Assembly (NCBI GenBank): GCA_964542855.1
Contig: CAZIWJ010000067.1
Location: 1 to 14,811 of the forward strand
Direction: 5' to 3'
From: CAZIWJ01 sp964542855
GTDB taxonomy: Bacteria; Bacteroidota; Bacteroidia; Cytophagales; Cyclobacteriaceae
DNA: 14,811 bases
A model generated the notes under the pieces. The model was not told the DNA's origin. It worked only from the letters and a program-made list of their open reading frames with translations, and ran no database searches. Made by a program: the position numbers and the translations under genes. Positions 1-6,940 of this stretch are shown here, one piece after another; positions within the stretch are counted from its first letter, which is position 1; each line of letters opens with the position of its first letter.

Positions 1-532
1 CATTGGTGAACGTTTCCTCCTCACTGGTTTGCAAATTTCGGAGTACCAGGTGATGAGCATCTTTCAGGGTAGTAGAATCTTTTTCTTTCAGGTAAGCCAG
101 GTATCCACTCCACTCGGCCGGAAGTTCAAACCGGTTTACCTGCGGAATTTTCGTTAACGAACGGTTTTCCAGGTTGTAAATTCCCAGGCTGTCTTTCGGC
201 AGATCTGCTTTTTTTACCTTTTTTCTCCTCAGGGCATTTACCGAATCCATAGCCGGCTTAATGGTAAATACCAGGAATTTACTATCATAAGTGAAGGCCG
301 CATTTACTCCGCGGGGCACGGTGGCCAGCTCCTCTCCGCTGTGGGTACTAACTTTCAGGGTGGCATCTCCATATCCGGGAGCCAGGCTCCAGGCTACGTA
401 TTGCCCGTTGTTACTGATCGATTCCCCTTCAATTTGCTTCCAGGTATCGAAGTCGGGATGATCGAGCGGGCGTTTTTGTGCGAGCGCCGTTATACTCAGC
501 AGGCATAAGATTAGCGTATAATAGGGTTTCAT
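1..532 (-). CDS. S9-family (prolyl oligopeptidase-like) peptidase, N-terminal part
   Basis: Read from the sequence: an open frame runs from ATG at 530-532 to the left edge without a stop, giving 177 codons; the rest lies outside the window. Residues 1-19 (MKPYYTLILCLLSITALAQ) form a lipid-free signal peptide with a probable cleavage after ALA. The segment that follows (PLDHPDFDTWKQIEGESISNNGQYVAW, residues 22-48, quoted in parts: LDHPDFDTWK, EGESISNNGQYV) matches the opening of the long, about 900-residue, secreted S9 peptidases of Bacteroidota, where it begins the beta-propeller. The catalytic Ser-Asp-His domain is C-terminal in this family and cannot be seen here. The expected role is hydrolysis of peptides in the periplasm. 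Family identity is recognition from the N-terminus only, so other propeller proteins remain possible. The gene follows the antiporter gene on the same strand after a 64-bp spacer. Confidence 0.72.
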   Translation of the reverse strand, partial: MKPYYTLILCLLSITALAQKRPLDHPDFDTWKQIEGESISNNGQYVAWSLAPGYGDATLKVSTHSGEELATVPRGVNAAFTYDSKFLVFTIKPAMDSVNALRRKKVKKADLPKDSLGIYNLENRSLTKIPQVNRFELPAEWSGYLAYLKEKDSTTLKDAHHLVLRNLQTSEEETFTN

Positions 533-596
533 AGGCTGTGTTTAGTTTTAAAGGAATTAATATAGCACACATAATTTAATGTAATGAATAAAGTGC

Positions 597-1550
597 CTAG
601 TTTCTGAAAACAATGTAAAGGGTATACCCCACGTAAGCCAGTAGCAGAATAGCGGCTTCCCAACGGTCGAGACTGAGTTTTTTACCGGTATACATGGCTA
701 GTAACAGGAAAAGTGTGCCGGCTGAGAGCACATATAAGTCCTGATTCAGAATAGGGTTGTAGTTTATCGGGTTAATCAGGGCGCTTACGCCAAGAATTAG
801 GGTGATGTTAAAAACGTTGGAACCGATGATGTTTCCAACGGCAATGTCGGCACTTTTGCGGCTGGCCGCTACGGCTGAAGTAGCCAGCTCAGGGGCCGAA
901 GTACCCAGCGAAAGCACAGTTAATGCTATTAGCTTTTCGCTCATGCCCAGGAATACTGCTATTTTGGTAGCATTATCGGTAATGAGGTAACCACCCCCAA
1001 CAAGCCCGGCTACGCCCAGTACAATTAGCAACGCCGAACGGAATACCGGAACCTGCTGGTTAGCAGGGGTATCGTTTTCTCCTTCAGACGGGATGCGCGA
1101 AATGTAGAACATGAACAGGCCAAACAGGGCCAGCAGAATTAACGCCCCGTAAACACCCAGTTGGTTCTCATTACCGGTTAGCACCCGGTCGTTTACCAGC
1201 AGGAACAGAACAACGGCCAGTGCCAGCGAAAAGGGTACTTCGTAGGCTACCGACTGCCGCTGTACTTTAATGGGGTAAATCATTCCGGCCACCCCCAGAA
1301 TAAGCAGCAGGTTGCAGATATTCGATCCGATTACATTTCCGAATACGGCATCATTTGCCCCTTTAAACGAGTTGAAGGCATTAATAGTAAGTTCGGGAAG
1401 GGAAGTGCCAAAAGCTACCACGGTGAGCCCGATAACCAGGTCAGAAACCCCCAGGCTGGAAGCCAGCAGGCGGGCCCCCTTCACCAGGGTATCGGCCCCG
1501 TATATTAAAACAATAAAACCGGTGATAAGCAGTAAACCAGCAACGAGCAT
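597..1550 (-). CDS. yrbG: Calcium/sodium antiporter, YrbG family (CaCA superfamily)
   Basis: A 317-residue inner-membrane protein expected to exchange Ca2+ for Na+ or H+. Two inverted alpha repeats, the hallmark of the CaCA superfamily, are intact: FGTSLPE (47-53) with GNVIGSN (71-77), and LGTSAPE (215-221) with GNIIGSN (239-245). The acidic residues of both GTSxPE motifs, which bind the ion, are present. About ten hydrophobic segments are seen, with a short hydrophilic loop near 152-168 (SRIPSEGENDTPANQQV) separating the halves. Length is normal for YrbG-type proteins (about 310-330). The start ATG at 1548-1550 gives the expected N-terminal hydrophobic segment, and no Shine-Dalgarno site is seen. 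An assembly gap lies only 33 bp upstream, so the promoter and any operon link to the NRAMP-like gene cannot be judged. Confidence 0.92.
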   Translation of the reverse strand: MLVAGLLLITGFIVLIYGADTLVKGARLLASSLGVSDLVIGLTVVAFGTSLPELTINAFNSFKGANDAVFGNVIGSNICNLLLILGVAGMIYPIKVQRQSVAYEVPFSLALAVVLFLLVNDRVLTGNENQLGVYGALILLALFGLFMFYISRIPSEGENDTPANQQVPVFRSALLIVLGVAGLVGGGYLITDNATKIAVFLGMSEKLIALTVLSLGTSAPELATSAVAASRKSADIAVGNIIGSNVFNITLILGVSALINPINYNPILNQDLYVLSAGTLFLLLAMYTGKKLSLDRWEAAILLLAYVGYTLYIVFRN

Positions 1551-1583
1551 AGCAGTAATTTGACGTTAAATTAAAACGATTTC

Positions 1584-1683
1584 NNNNNNNNNNNNNNNNN
1601 NNNNNNNNNNNNNNNNNNNNNNNNNNNNNNNNNNNNNNNNNNNNNNNNNNNNNNNNNNNNNNNNNNNNNNNNNNNNNNNNNNN
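1584..1683. other. Assembly gap (100 N)
   Basis: Exactly 100 undetermined bases lie between the 3' end of the NRAMP-like gene (stop at 1697) and the 5' end of the antiporter gene (start at 1550). A round 100 is the usual placeholder for a gap of unknown length, so the real distance and order here are uncertain. Neither flanking gene is interrupted. Confidence 0.98.
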
Positions 1684-1696
1684 AGGTATTCATTCC

Positions 1697-2977
1697 CTAC
1701 TTCCTCCTGCGTAAACGGGTAACCGCCCGGAACACCGGGTAAGCCAGGGCAATAACGCCAACCAGGCTGAATGCAAACAGGGTCTGTTCACTAACTGCTA
1801 ATGAAGGAATTACCTTACCGAGAGCCGATATTACATTGCTTAACCCCAGCAGCACGCTAATCGCGGTTACCACGCCCATAAGTATATTCTGTAAAACGGT
1901 ATTGCAGTGCTCACCCAGTTGTTCCCGACTGTTGCTTAAAATAAACAGTAACACAGCCACCAGCGGAAGAATAATACCGTTGAACGCCTGGGCTGCTACG
2001 ATAACCGGAACGGGTTGAATGCCACTTAGCCCGAAAGCCAGGCCGGTAAGTAAAGTAATAACGGCAGTTAAACGAAAATACCTGCCCCCTTCATTCCATT
2101 GTGCCTGCCGGGGAAACAGCGCTTTCATGCTGATGGCAGCTGCCAGCGGGGCGGTAACCGACGAACTTAACCCGGCGGCGAACAAACCTATGCCCAGTAA
2201 GCTGCCTGCTGCCGGGCCTAATTGATTTTCCAGGGCCAGCGATAAGGCTGTAAAGGTAAACTCTTCCTGTATAGCTGTACCGGTTATTAAAATACCCATG
2301 GATATGATGCCACCCAGTAAAATAGCCAGCCCCAGGCTAATGCGCATTTCCTTTAAACGCTGCGAGTGTTTCATGCCCGCCCCCAGGAATATGTTGTAGG
2401 GAACTACCGTGGTACCAATGAGGGCAATAACCAGCAGGTTGCCTCCGTCGGGTATGCGGGGAACAAATAAACCCGACAAAACAGACGAAAAGGAAACATC
2501 CTGCAATACCGCACTGCTCACAAAACAAATGCCCATAACGGCTACAATAATTCCCAGCCATTGCACCAGCTTCCCGATGTTACGTATGCTAAGCAGGAGT
2601 AAGGCGGCCAGGCCGATGCTCCCGGTTAATGCATAAGAGGGCAAATCAGTTAACAAGGCCAGTCCGGCAACGGCCCCCAGCAGGTTTCCGGCTTCGTAGG
2701 CCACGCAACCCAGCACAATGGTTAAAATGATGAAAAATACCGCCGACCGTCGGTTTAACAACCGGTTGAAGTGGTCTCCCAGCCCGGTTCCGGATACGGA
2801 GGTTACCCGGCTGGCGGCTTCCTGCAGGATAAAACAGGCCAGCACCGAAAAACCCAGGGCCCAGAGTAAATCGGGCCCGTAGTCGGCCCCGGCTTTGGCT
2901 GCCGTGGTTACCGTTCCCGGGCCAATGAAAGCTGCCGCTATAACCGACCAGAATATAATCCGCCCGATTAAATTCAT
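1697..2977 (-). CDS. NRAMP-fold transporter with divergent metal-binding motifs
   Basis: A 426-residue integral membrane protein with about eleven hydrophobic segments and a basic C-terminal tail (TRLRRRK). Alignment by eye to NRAMP/MntH is good over TM1 (AAFIGPGTVTTA, 15-26), the following LLWALGFS region, and TM6 (ALIGTTVVPYNIFLGAG, 185-201). The ligand residues differ. The canonical TM1 motif DPGN reads GPGT (19-22), so Asp is Gly and Asn is Thr; the canonical TM6 motif MPH reads VPY (192-194), so Met is Val and His is Tyr. Classical Mn2+/Fe2+ transport with proton coupling is therefore doubtful, and the substrate is unknown. The start ATG overlaps the purL stop codon by four bases (ATGA, 2974-2977), which supports this start and suggests translational coupling. 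Fold assignment is fairly sure, function is not. Confidence 0.82.
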   Translation of the reverse strand: MNLIGRIIFWSVIAAAFIGPGTVTTAAKAGADYGPDLLWALGFSVLACFILQEAASRVTSVSGTGLGDHFNRLLNRRSAVFFIILTIVLGCVAYEAGNLLGAVAGLALLTDLPSYALTGSIGLAALLLLSIRNIGKLVQWLGIIVAVMGICFVSSAVLQDVSFSSVLSGLFVPRIPDGGNLLVIALIGTTVVPYNIFLGAGMKHSQRLKEMRISLGLAILLGGIISMGILITGTAIQEEFTFTALSLALENQLGPAAGSLLGIGLFAAGLSSSVTAPLAAAISMKALFPRQAQWNEGGRYFRLTAVITLLTGLAFGLSGIQPVPVIVAAQAFNGIILPLVAVLLFILSNSREQLGEHCNTVLQNILMGVVTAISVLLGLSNVISALGKVIPSLAVSEQTLFAFSLVGVIALAYPVFRAVTRLRRRK

Positions 2978-5196
2978 TGCAGGTACCGGGGCAAGGTAGA
3001 TTCGTATAATTCAGTGGCCTCTGTGGTAGTTAACCAAACCTCGTCGTCTACAATAAAATCGCGGGTAGTTACTTTGCCCAGCGGGCTGAAAGGTACTTTT
3101 TCCTGTAACATAAACGATTCAAATGCTTGCTTCTGATCGGTGGAGATGCTTACTACCACCCGGCCCTGGGCTTCTCCGTACAGGAATGCATCTTTGCGAA
3201 CGGTTGAATCGGAATTGATGGCAAACCCCAGGCCGGCAGTCATGGCACTCTCGGCCAGGGCAATGAATAACCCCCCATCGGAAACATCGTGGGCCGACCG
3301 GATTTGCCCGTTTTTAATTAGCCTGCTTATCGTTTGCTGCACGGCATGTTCTTCCTCCAGGTTGAAATACGGGGCCGGAGAGGCTTTCACCCCGTGGTAG
3401 CTGTACAGGTACTCCGAACTGGCAATATCGTTCACTGATTGGCCTACGAGGTAAATCAGGTCGTTGGCAGCTTTAAAGGGAATCGACTGGGTATTGCGGT
3501 AGTCATCGTGAATGCCCAGCATCCCGATGGTGGGGGTAGGAAACACCGGGCCGTCGTCTGACGACTGGTTGTAGAAGCTTACGTTGCCACCGGTTACCGG
3601 GGTTTGGAACCTGAGGCAGGCTTTGCTCATGCCTTCAATAGCCTTTACAAACTGCCAGTATACTTCCGGGTTATACGGGTTACCGAAGTTGAGGCAGTTG
3701 GTAACGGCAACCGGTTGCCCCCCGCTGCAAACAATATTTCGGGCTGCTTCAGCCACGGCAATGGCACAACCCTGTTCCGGGTCGGCATGAACGTAGCGGG
3801 AGTTGCAGTCTACGGTTACGCTGATGGCCTTGTCGGTACCATGAATGCGTACTATACCGGCATCGGCAGGAGAGTGGGTGGTTATGGTAGCTGCCCCGAT
3901 AGTGGAGTCGTACTGTTCGGCCACCCAGCGTTTGGAAGCGATGTTGGGGTGGGCCAGCAAATAACGGGCTGTTTCAGCGTAGTTTTCCGGCTCCTGCACT
4001 GCATCAATTGAGAACTGTTGGTAGGCTTTGAAGTACGCCGGTTCGGTGTATTCCCGGTTATAAACAGGGGCTCCGCCACCGAGCACCAGGTCCCAGGCCG
4101 GTACTTCAGCCACCACTTCATCGTTCATGTAAAAACGCAGCTTTTTGGTATCCGTTACTTCCCCAATTTGGGCTGCCAGTAAGTCCCACTTTTCAAAAAT
4201 CTGCTCAACTTCCAATTCGTACCCCTTTTTTAGTACAATCAGCATGCGCTCCTGCGATTCAGACAACAGTAATTCAAAGGGCAACATATTATCCTGTCGG
4301 GTAGGCACCCGGTCGAGCCAAATATCCATGCCGTGCTCGCCTTTGGCACTCATTTCCGAGGTAGAGCAGATGATGCCTGCAGCTCCCATATCCTGTATGC
4401 CCACCACGTGGCCGGTAGCAATAATTTCCAGCGAAGCTTCGAGCAGCAGTTTTTCCTGGAACGGATCGCCCACCTGTACGGAAGGTAAGTCTTTAGCCGA
4501 TTCAGCGCTAATTTCCTTGGAAGCGAAAGAGGCGCCGTGAATGCCATCTTTACCGGTTCGGGAGCCCACGATATAAACCGGGTTGCCCACGCCATAGGAT
4601 ATAGCAGAAGCAATTTTATCGGTAGCAACCACGCCGGCAGAAAAGGCATTTACCAGCGGGTTGGTCTGGTAACAGGGATCGAACTGCACTTCACCACCTA
4701 CGGTAGGGATACCAAAGGCATTGCCGTAATCGCCAATGCCTTTTACCACGCCCCGGAGCAGGTGCTGGGTTCGCGGGTTTTCCAGGCTGCCAAAACGCAG
4801 GGAATTTAATTGCACCACCGGGCGGGCACCCATGGTAAAAATATCGCGGTTAATGCCTCCCACGCCGGTAGCTGCACCCTGGTAAGGTTCCAGCGCAGAA
4901 GGGTGGTTGTGCGATTCAATTTTAAAGCTGATGGCCAGCCCGTCGCCGATATCCACCAGCCCGGCATTTTCTTCGCCGGCTTCGGCCAGCATGCGGGGAG
5001 AAGACTTGGGTAATTTTTTTAGCCACTGGATGGAATTTTTGTAGGAGCAATGTTCAGACCACATCCCTGAGAAAATGGCTAACTCGGTAAAATTGGGCGG
5101 GCGGTCCAGGATGGTATGAATACGGTTGAATTCTTCCTCGTTCAGGCCCAGTTGTTGGGCCTGCTCCAGGGTGGCGGGGTCTTGTTCAGCACTCAT
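2974..5196 (-). CDS. purL: Phosphoribosylformylglycinamidine synthase II (PurL, small type)
   Basis: Catalyses the ATP-dependent amidation of FGAR to FGAM, the fourth step of de novo purine synthesis, in the cytoplasm. At 740 residues it is the short Bacillus-type enzyme, which works in a complex with the glutaminase PurQ and the small subunit PurS; neither is in this window. Diagnostic stretches are MWSEHCSYKNS (45-55) with the catalytic-domain histidine, ESHNHPS followed by GAATGVGGINRD (94-117), the glycine-rich MGAAGIICSTSEMSAKGEHG segment in the first half, and PVTGGNVSFYNQ and SAHDVSDGG in the second half, marking the two AIRS-like domain pairs. Length and motifs are complete, with no frameshift. 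It has its own short leader with a promoter candidate and is followed directly by the NRAMP-like gene, which starts on its stop codon. Confidence 0.97.
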   Translation of the reverse strand: MSAEQDPATLEQAQQLGLNEEEFNRIHTILDRPPNFTELAIFSGMWSEHCSYKNSIQWLKKLPKSSPRMLAEAGEENAGLVDIGDGLAISFKIESHNHPSALEPYQGAATGVGGINRDIFTMGARPVVQLNSLRFGSLENPRTQHLLRGVVKGIGDYGNAFGIPTVGGEVQFDPCYQTNPLVNAFSAGVVATDKIASAISYGVGNPVYIVGSRTGKDGIHGASFASKEISAESAKDLPSVQVGDPFQEKLLLEASLEIIATGHVVGIQDMGAAGIICSTSEMSAKGEHGMDIWLDRVPTRQDNMLPFELLLSESQERMLIVLKKGYELEVEQIFEKWDLLAAQIGEVTDTKKLRFYMNDEVVAEVPAWDLVLGGGAPVYNREYTEPAYFKAYQQFSIDAVQEPENYAETARYLLAHPNIASKRWVAEQYDSTIGAATITTHSPADAGIVRIHGTDKAISVTVDCNSRYVHADPEQGCAIAVAEAARNIVCSGGQPVAVTNCLNFGNPYNPEVYWQFVKAIEGMSKACLRFQTPVTGGNVSFYNQSSDDGPVFPTPTIGMLGIHDDYRNTQSIPFKAANDLIYLVGQSVNDIASSEYLYSYHGVKASPAPYFNLEEEHAVQQTISRLIKNGQIRSAHDVSDGGLFIALAESAMTAGLGFAINSDSTVRKDAFLYGEAQGRVVVSISTDQKQAFESFMLQEKVPFSPLGKVTTRDFIVDDEVWLTTTEATELYESTLPRYLQ

Positions 5197-5224
5197 GCAG
5201 TTGCAGCTTAGTAGGATGAAAGCG

Positions 5225-5254
5225 TAAAATTAACGCATTCGTACGAACTGCAAA
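5225..5254 (-). promoter_or_regulatory. Candidate Bacteroidota-type promoter for purL
   Basis: On the minus strand a TTTG (5254-5251) is followed after 18 bases by TAATTTTA (5232-5225), close to the Bacteroidota primary sigma consensus TTTG-N19-TAnnTTTG (one mismatch in the -7 box). Transcription would start roughly 20-25 bases before the purL ATG. The spacer also holds the palindrome TTCGTACGAA (5238-5247). The match is by eye and has no experimental support. Confidence 0.42.
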
Positions 5255-5255
5255 A

Positions 5256-5780
5256 TCAAACCAGCGCTACTTCCCGTTCTAAAGCAATGTAGTTTACCAA
5301 ATCCTCAGTTTGGTTGAACATGGGGGTTACGTCGAGCTGGCATACGTATGGCTCGCCACTTTTTCGGTAGTTCACAATTTCGTCAGTGAACGGCTGGTGG
5401 CTCATGATTTTATTTTTAATGCGCTCTTTGGTTTCTTCTTTGGTTTCTTCGCCCTGAAGTACGCTCGGGCTTTTACCGATAATTTCATCGGGGGTATATC
5501 CCGACATGCGCTTAAACCCGCTGTTTACCCATTCTACCAGTCCGAACGGACAGGTTATAACAACGGCCACTTTAGGGTCGATCAGTATCTTTGCAAAATC
5601 AAGTTCGTACTTCCAGTTATTTTGTTTAGTAAGCTGCCGTAAAGCGCTCAATTCCTGGTGATAAGCCTTTTCGGCGCACTTTGGCGCGTAAAATTCCATG
5701 CCAATTAACAGGGGGGTGCGAACGCGAATCTGGTTCCCCTGGTAAATCATCATTTCATTATATTCCCTTCCTGCACACAT
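5256..5780 (-). CDS. Small LOV-like PAS-domain protein without the flavin cysteine
   Basis: A stand-alone sensor-type protein of up to 174 residues. Residues 1-60 have no recognisable domain; about 61-174 form one PAS domain of the LOV-like subgroup, with GLVEWVNSGFKRMSGY (80-95), GKSPSVLQG (102-110), NYRKSGEPYVCQLDVTP (137-153) and a final NYIALERE (163-170). In photoactive LOV domains the corresponding motif is GxNCRFLQ; here Pro105 occupies the cysteine position, so a cysteinyl-flavin photocycle is not expected. There is no output domain, so it may act by binding a partner or ligand. The start is uncertain: the frame opens at 5780, but a purine-rich AGGAAGGGA lies just inside it and about 10 bases before Met10 (5753) and Met11 (5750), which look like better starts. 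It sits alone between hemB and purL, with 179 bp upstream. Confidence 0.82.
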   Translation of the reverse strand: MCAGREYNEMMIYQGNQIRVRTPLLIGMEFYAPKCAEKAYHQELSALRQLTKQNNWKYELDFAKILIDPKVAVVITCPFGLVEWVNSGFKRMSGYTPDEIIGKSPSVLQGEETKEETKERIKNKIMSHQPFTDEIVNYRKSGEPYVCQLDVTPMFNQTEDLVNYIALEREVALV

Positions 5781-5820
5781 AATACTCTACATTCGGATTG
5801 TCTGACACATACCGTTCCTG

Positions 5821-5841
5821 ACAGCTAAATTACTTAGCTGT
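5821..5841. repeat. Perfect 8-bp inverted repeat upstream of the PAS gene
   Basis: ACAGCTAA, five-base spacer ATTAC, TTAGCTGT. The repeat is AT-rich and lacks a T tract on either side, so it does not look like a terminator. It lies 41 bp before the annotated PAS start and could be an operator or an mRNA hairpin; it may also be chance. Confidence 0.4.
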
Positions 5842-5874
5842 TGAAAATAACCAGAAACAGATAGTCTATAATCA

Positions 5875-5886
5875 ACTGTAAACAGT
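5875..5886. repeat. Short inverted repeat ACTGTAAACAGT
   Basis: Two 5-bp arms (ACTGT / ACAGT) around AA, followed within a few bases by the 8-bp palindrome ACAATTGT (5889-5896). With the larger repeat at 5821-5841 it makes the hemB-PAS interval unusually rich in dyad symmetry. Operator function is only a guess. Confidence 0.25.
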
Positions 5887-5959
5887 ATACAATTGTTATG
5901 TTCTTAACTAAAAATTAGATAAAATGCAGACAATATTGAAGTTATTATGGTTGTAAACC

Positions 5960-6940
5960 TTACATTCTTCTTTTCATTTCTTCGGCAAATTCACGGGCAA
6001 AGTAAGTGAGGATGGCGTCTGCCCCGGCTCTTTTAATGCTTAGCAGCACCTCCATCATGGTTTGGGTTCCATCTAGCCACCCTTTTTCGTGGGCTGCCTT
6101 CACCATGGCGTACTCTCCACTAACGTTGTAGGCCGTTACCGGTAGTGCCTGGTTATCGCGCAATTCTTTAATTACATCGAGGTAGGCAAGAGCTGGTTTT
6201 ACCATCAGGAAATCAGCTCCTTCCCCGGCATCCAGTTCCGCCTCGATCAGGGCTTCCCGCCGGTTGGCCGGGTTCATCTGGTAGGTTTTTTTATCTCCGG
6301 CCTTGGGGGCAGAATCCAGCGCATCGCGAAAAGGACCGTAAAAGGCCGAAGCATATTTGGCCGTGTACGACATGATACTTACACCGGTAAATCCTTCGTT
6401 GTCGAGTACTTTCCGGATGTAGCCCACGCGGCCATCCATCATATCGGAAGGGCCGATGATATCGCTGCCTGCCCGGGCCTGGGTAAGGGCCATTTTTCCG
6501 AGCACTTCCAGGGTAGGATCGTTTAGGATATTACCCCCTTCCACAATACCATCGTGGCCGTCGGAGCTGTAAGGGTCCATGGCTACGTCGGTCATCAGCA
6601 CGATGTCGGGAAACTGCAATTTCATGGCGCGGATCGCCGATGGGTAAAGCCCTTCCGGGTTATGGCTTTCGGTAGCGTACTTGTCTTTTTTCTGTTCCTC
6701 AATAGCAGGGAAAGGGGCAAAAGTTTTAATGCCGAGCGAGTGGCAAACGGCAATTTCTTCCAGGGCCTGGTTTACCGAGTACCGAAAAATACCCGGCATA
6801 GACGGAATAGGATCTTTAATATTATCGCCTGCCACAATGAAAAGAGGGAAAATCAGGTTCTGAACCTGCACCTGGTTTTCCGCTACCATATTGCGTATTA
6901 CCGCGTTTTTACGATTTCTTCGAGGACGGTGAGGTATCAT
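5960..6940 (-). CDS. hemB: Delta-aminolevulinic acid dehydratase (porphobilinogen synthase), zinc-independent type
   Basis: Condenses two 5-aminolevulinate molecules to porphobilinogen in heme and siroheme synthesis; cytoplasmic and normally octameric. I place the start at ATG 6938-6940 (326 residues): this gives the family-typical beginning MIPHRPRRNRKN and overlaps the preceding stop as ATGA. An upstream in-frame ATG at 7015 would add 25 residues unlike the family. Both catalytic lysines are present, in SYTAKYAS (K195) and MVKPAL (K248). The metal site reads DVAMDPYSSDGHDG (118-131): the three zinc cysteines of the animal and yeast enzymes are replaced by Ala and Asp, as in the Mg2+-type enzymes of plants and Pseudomonas, so no catalytic zinc is expected. 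It is the last gene of a three-gene cluster and shares no other heme gene in the window. Confidence 0.96.
   Translation of the reverse strand: MIPHRPRRNRKNAVIRNMVAENQVQVQNLIFPLFIVAGDNIKDPIPSMPGIFRYSVNQALEEIAVCHSLGIKTFAPFPAIEEQKKDKYATESHNPEGLYPSAIRAMKLQFPDIVLMTDVAMDPYSSDGHDGIVEGGNILNDPTLEVLGKMALTQARAGSDIIGPSDMMDGRVGYIRKVLDNEGFTGVSIMSYTAKYASAFYGPFRDALDSAPKAGDKKTYQMNPANRREALIEAELDAGEGADFLMVKPALAYLDVIKELRDNQALPVTAYNVSGEYAMVKAAHEKGWLDGTQTMMEVLLSIKRAGADAILTYFAREFAEEMKRRM

Noticed and set aside
3604..4011. Long plus-strand open frame (135 codons) opposite purL, and similar long antisense frames at 4145-4540, 6554-6946 and 10181-10750.
   Set aside because: All lie opposite well-conserved genes, have translations without family likeness, and are explained by codon bias of the real gene on the other strand.
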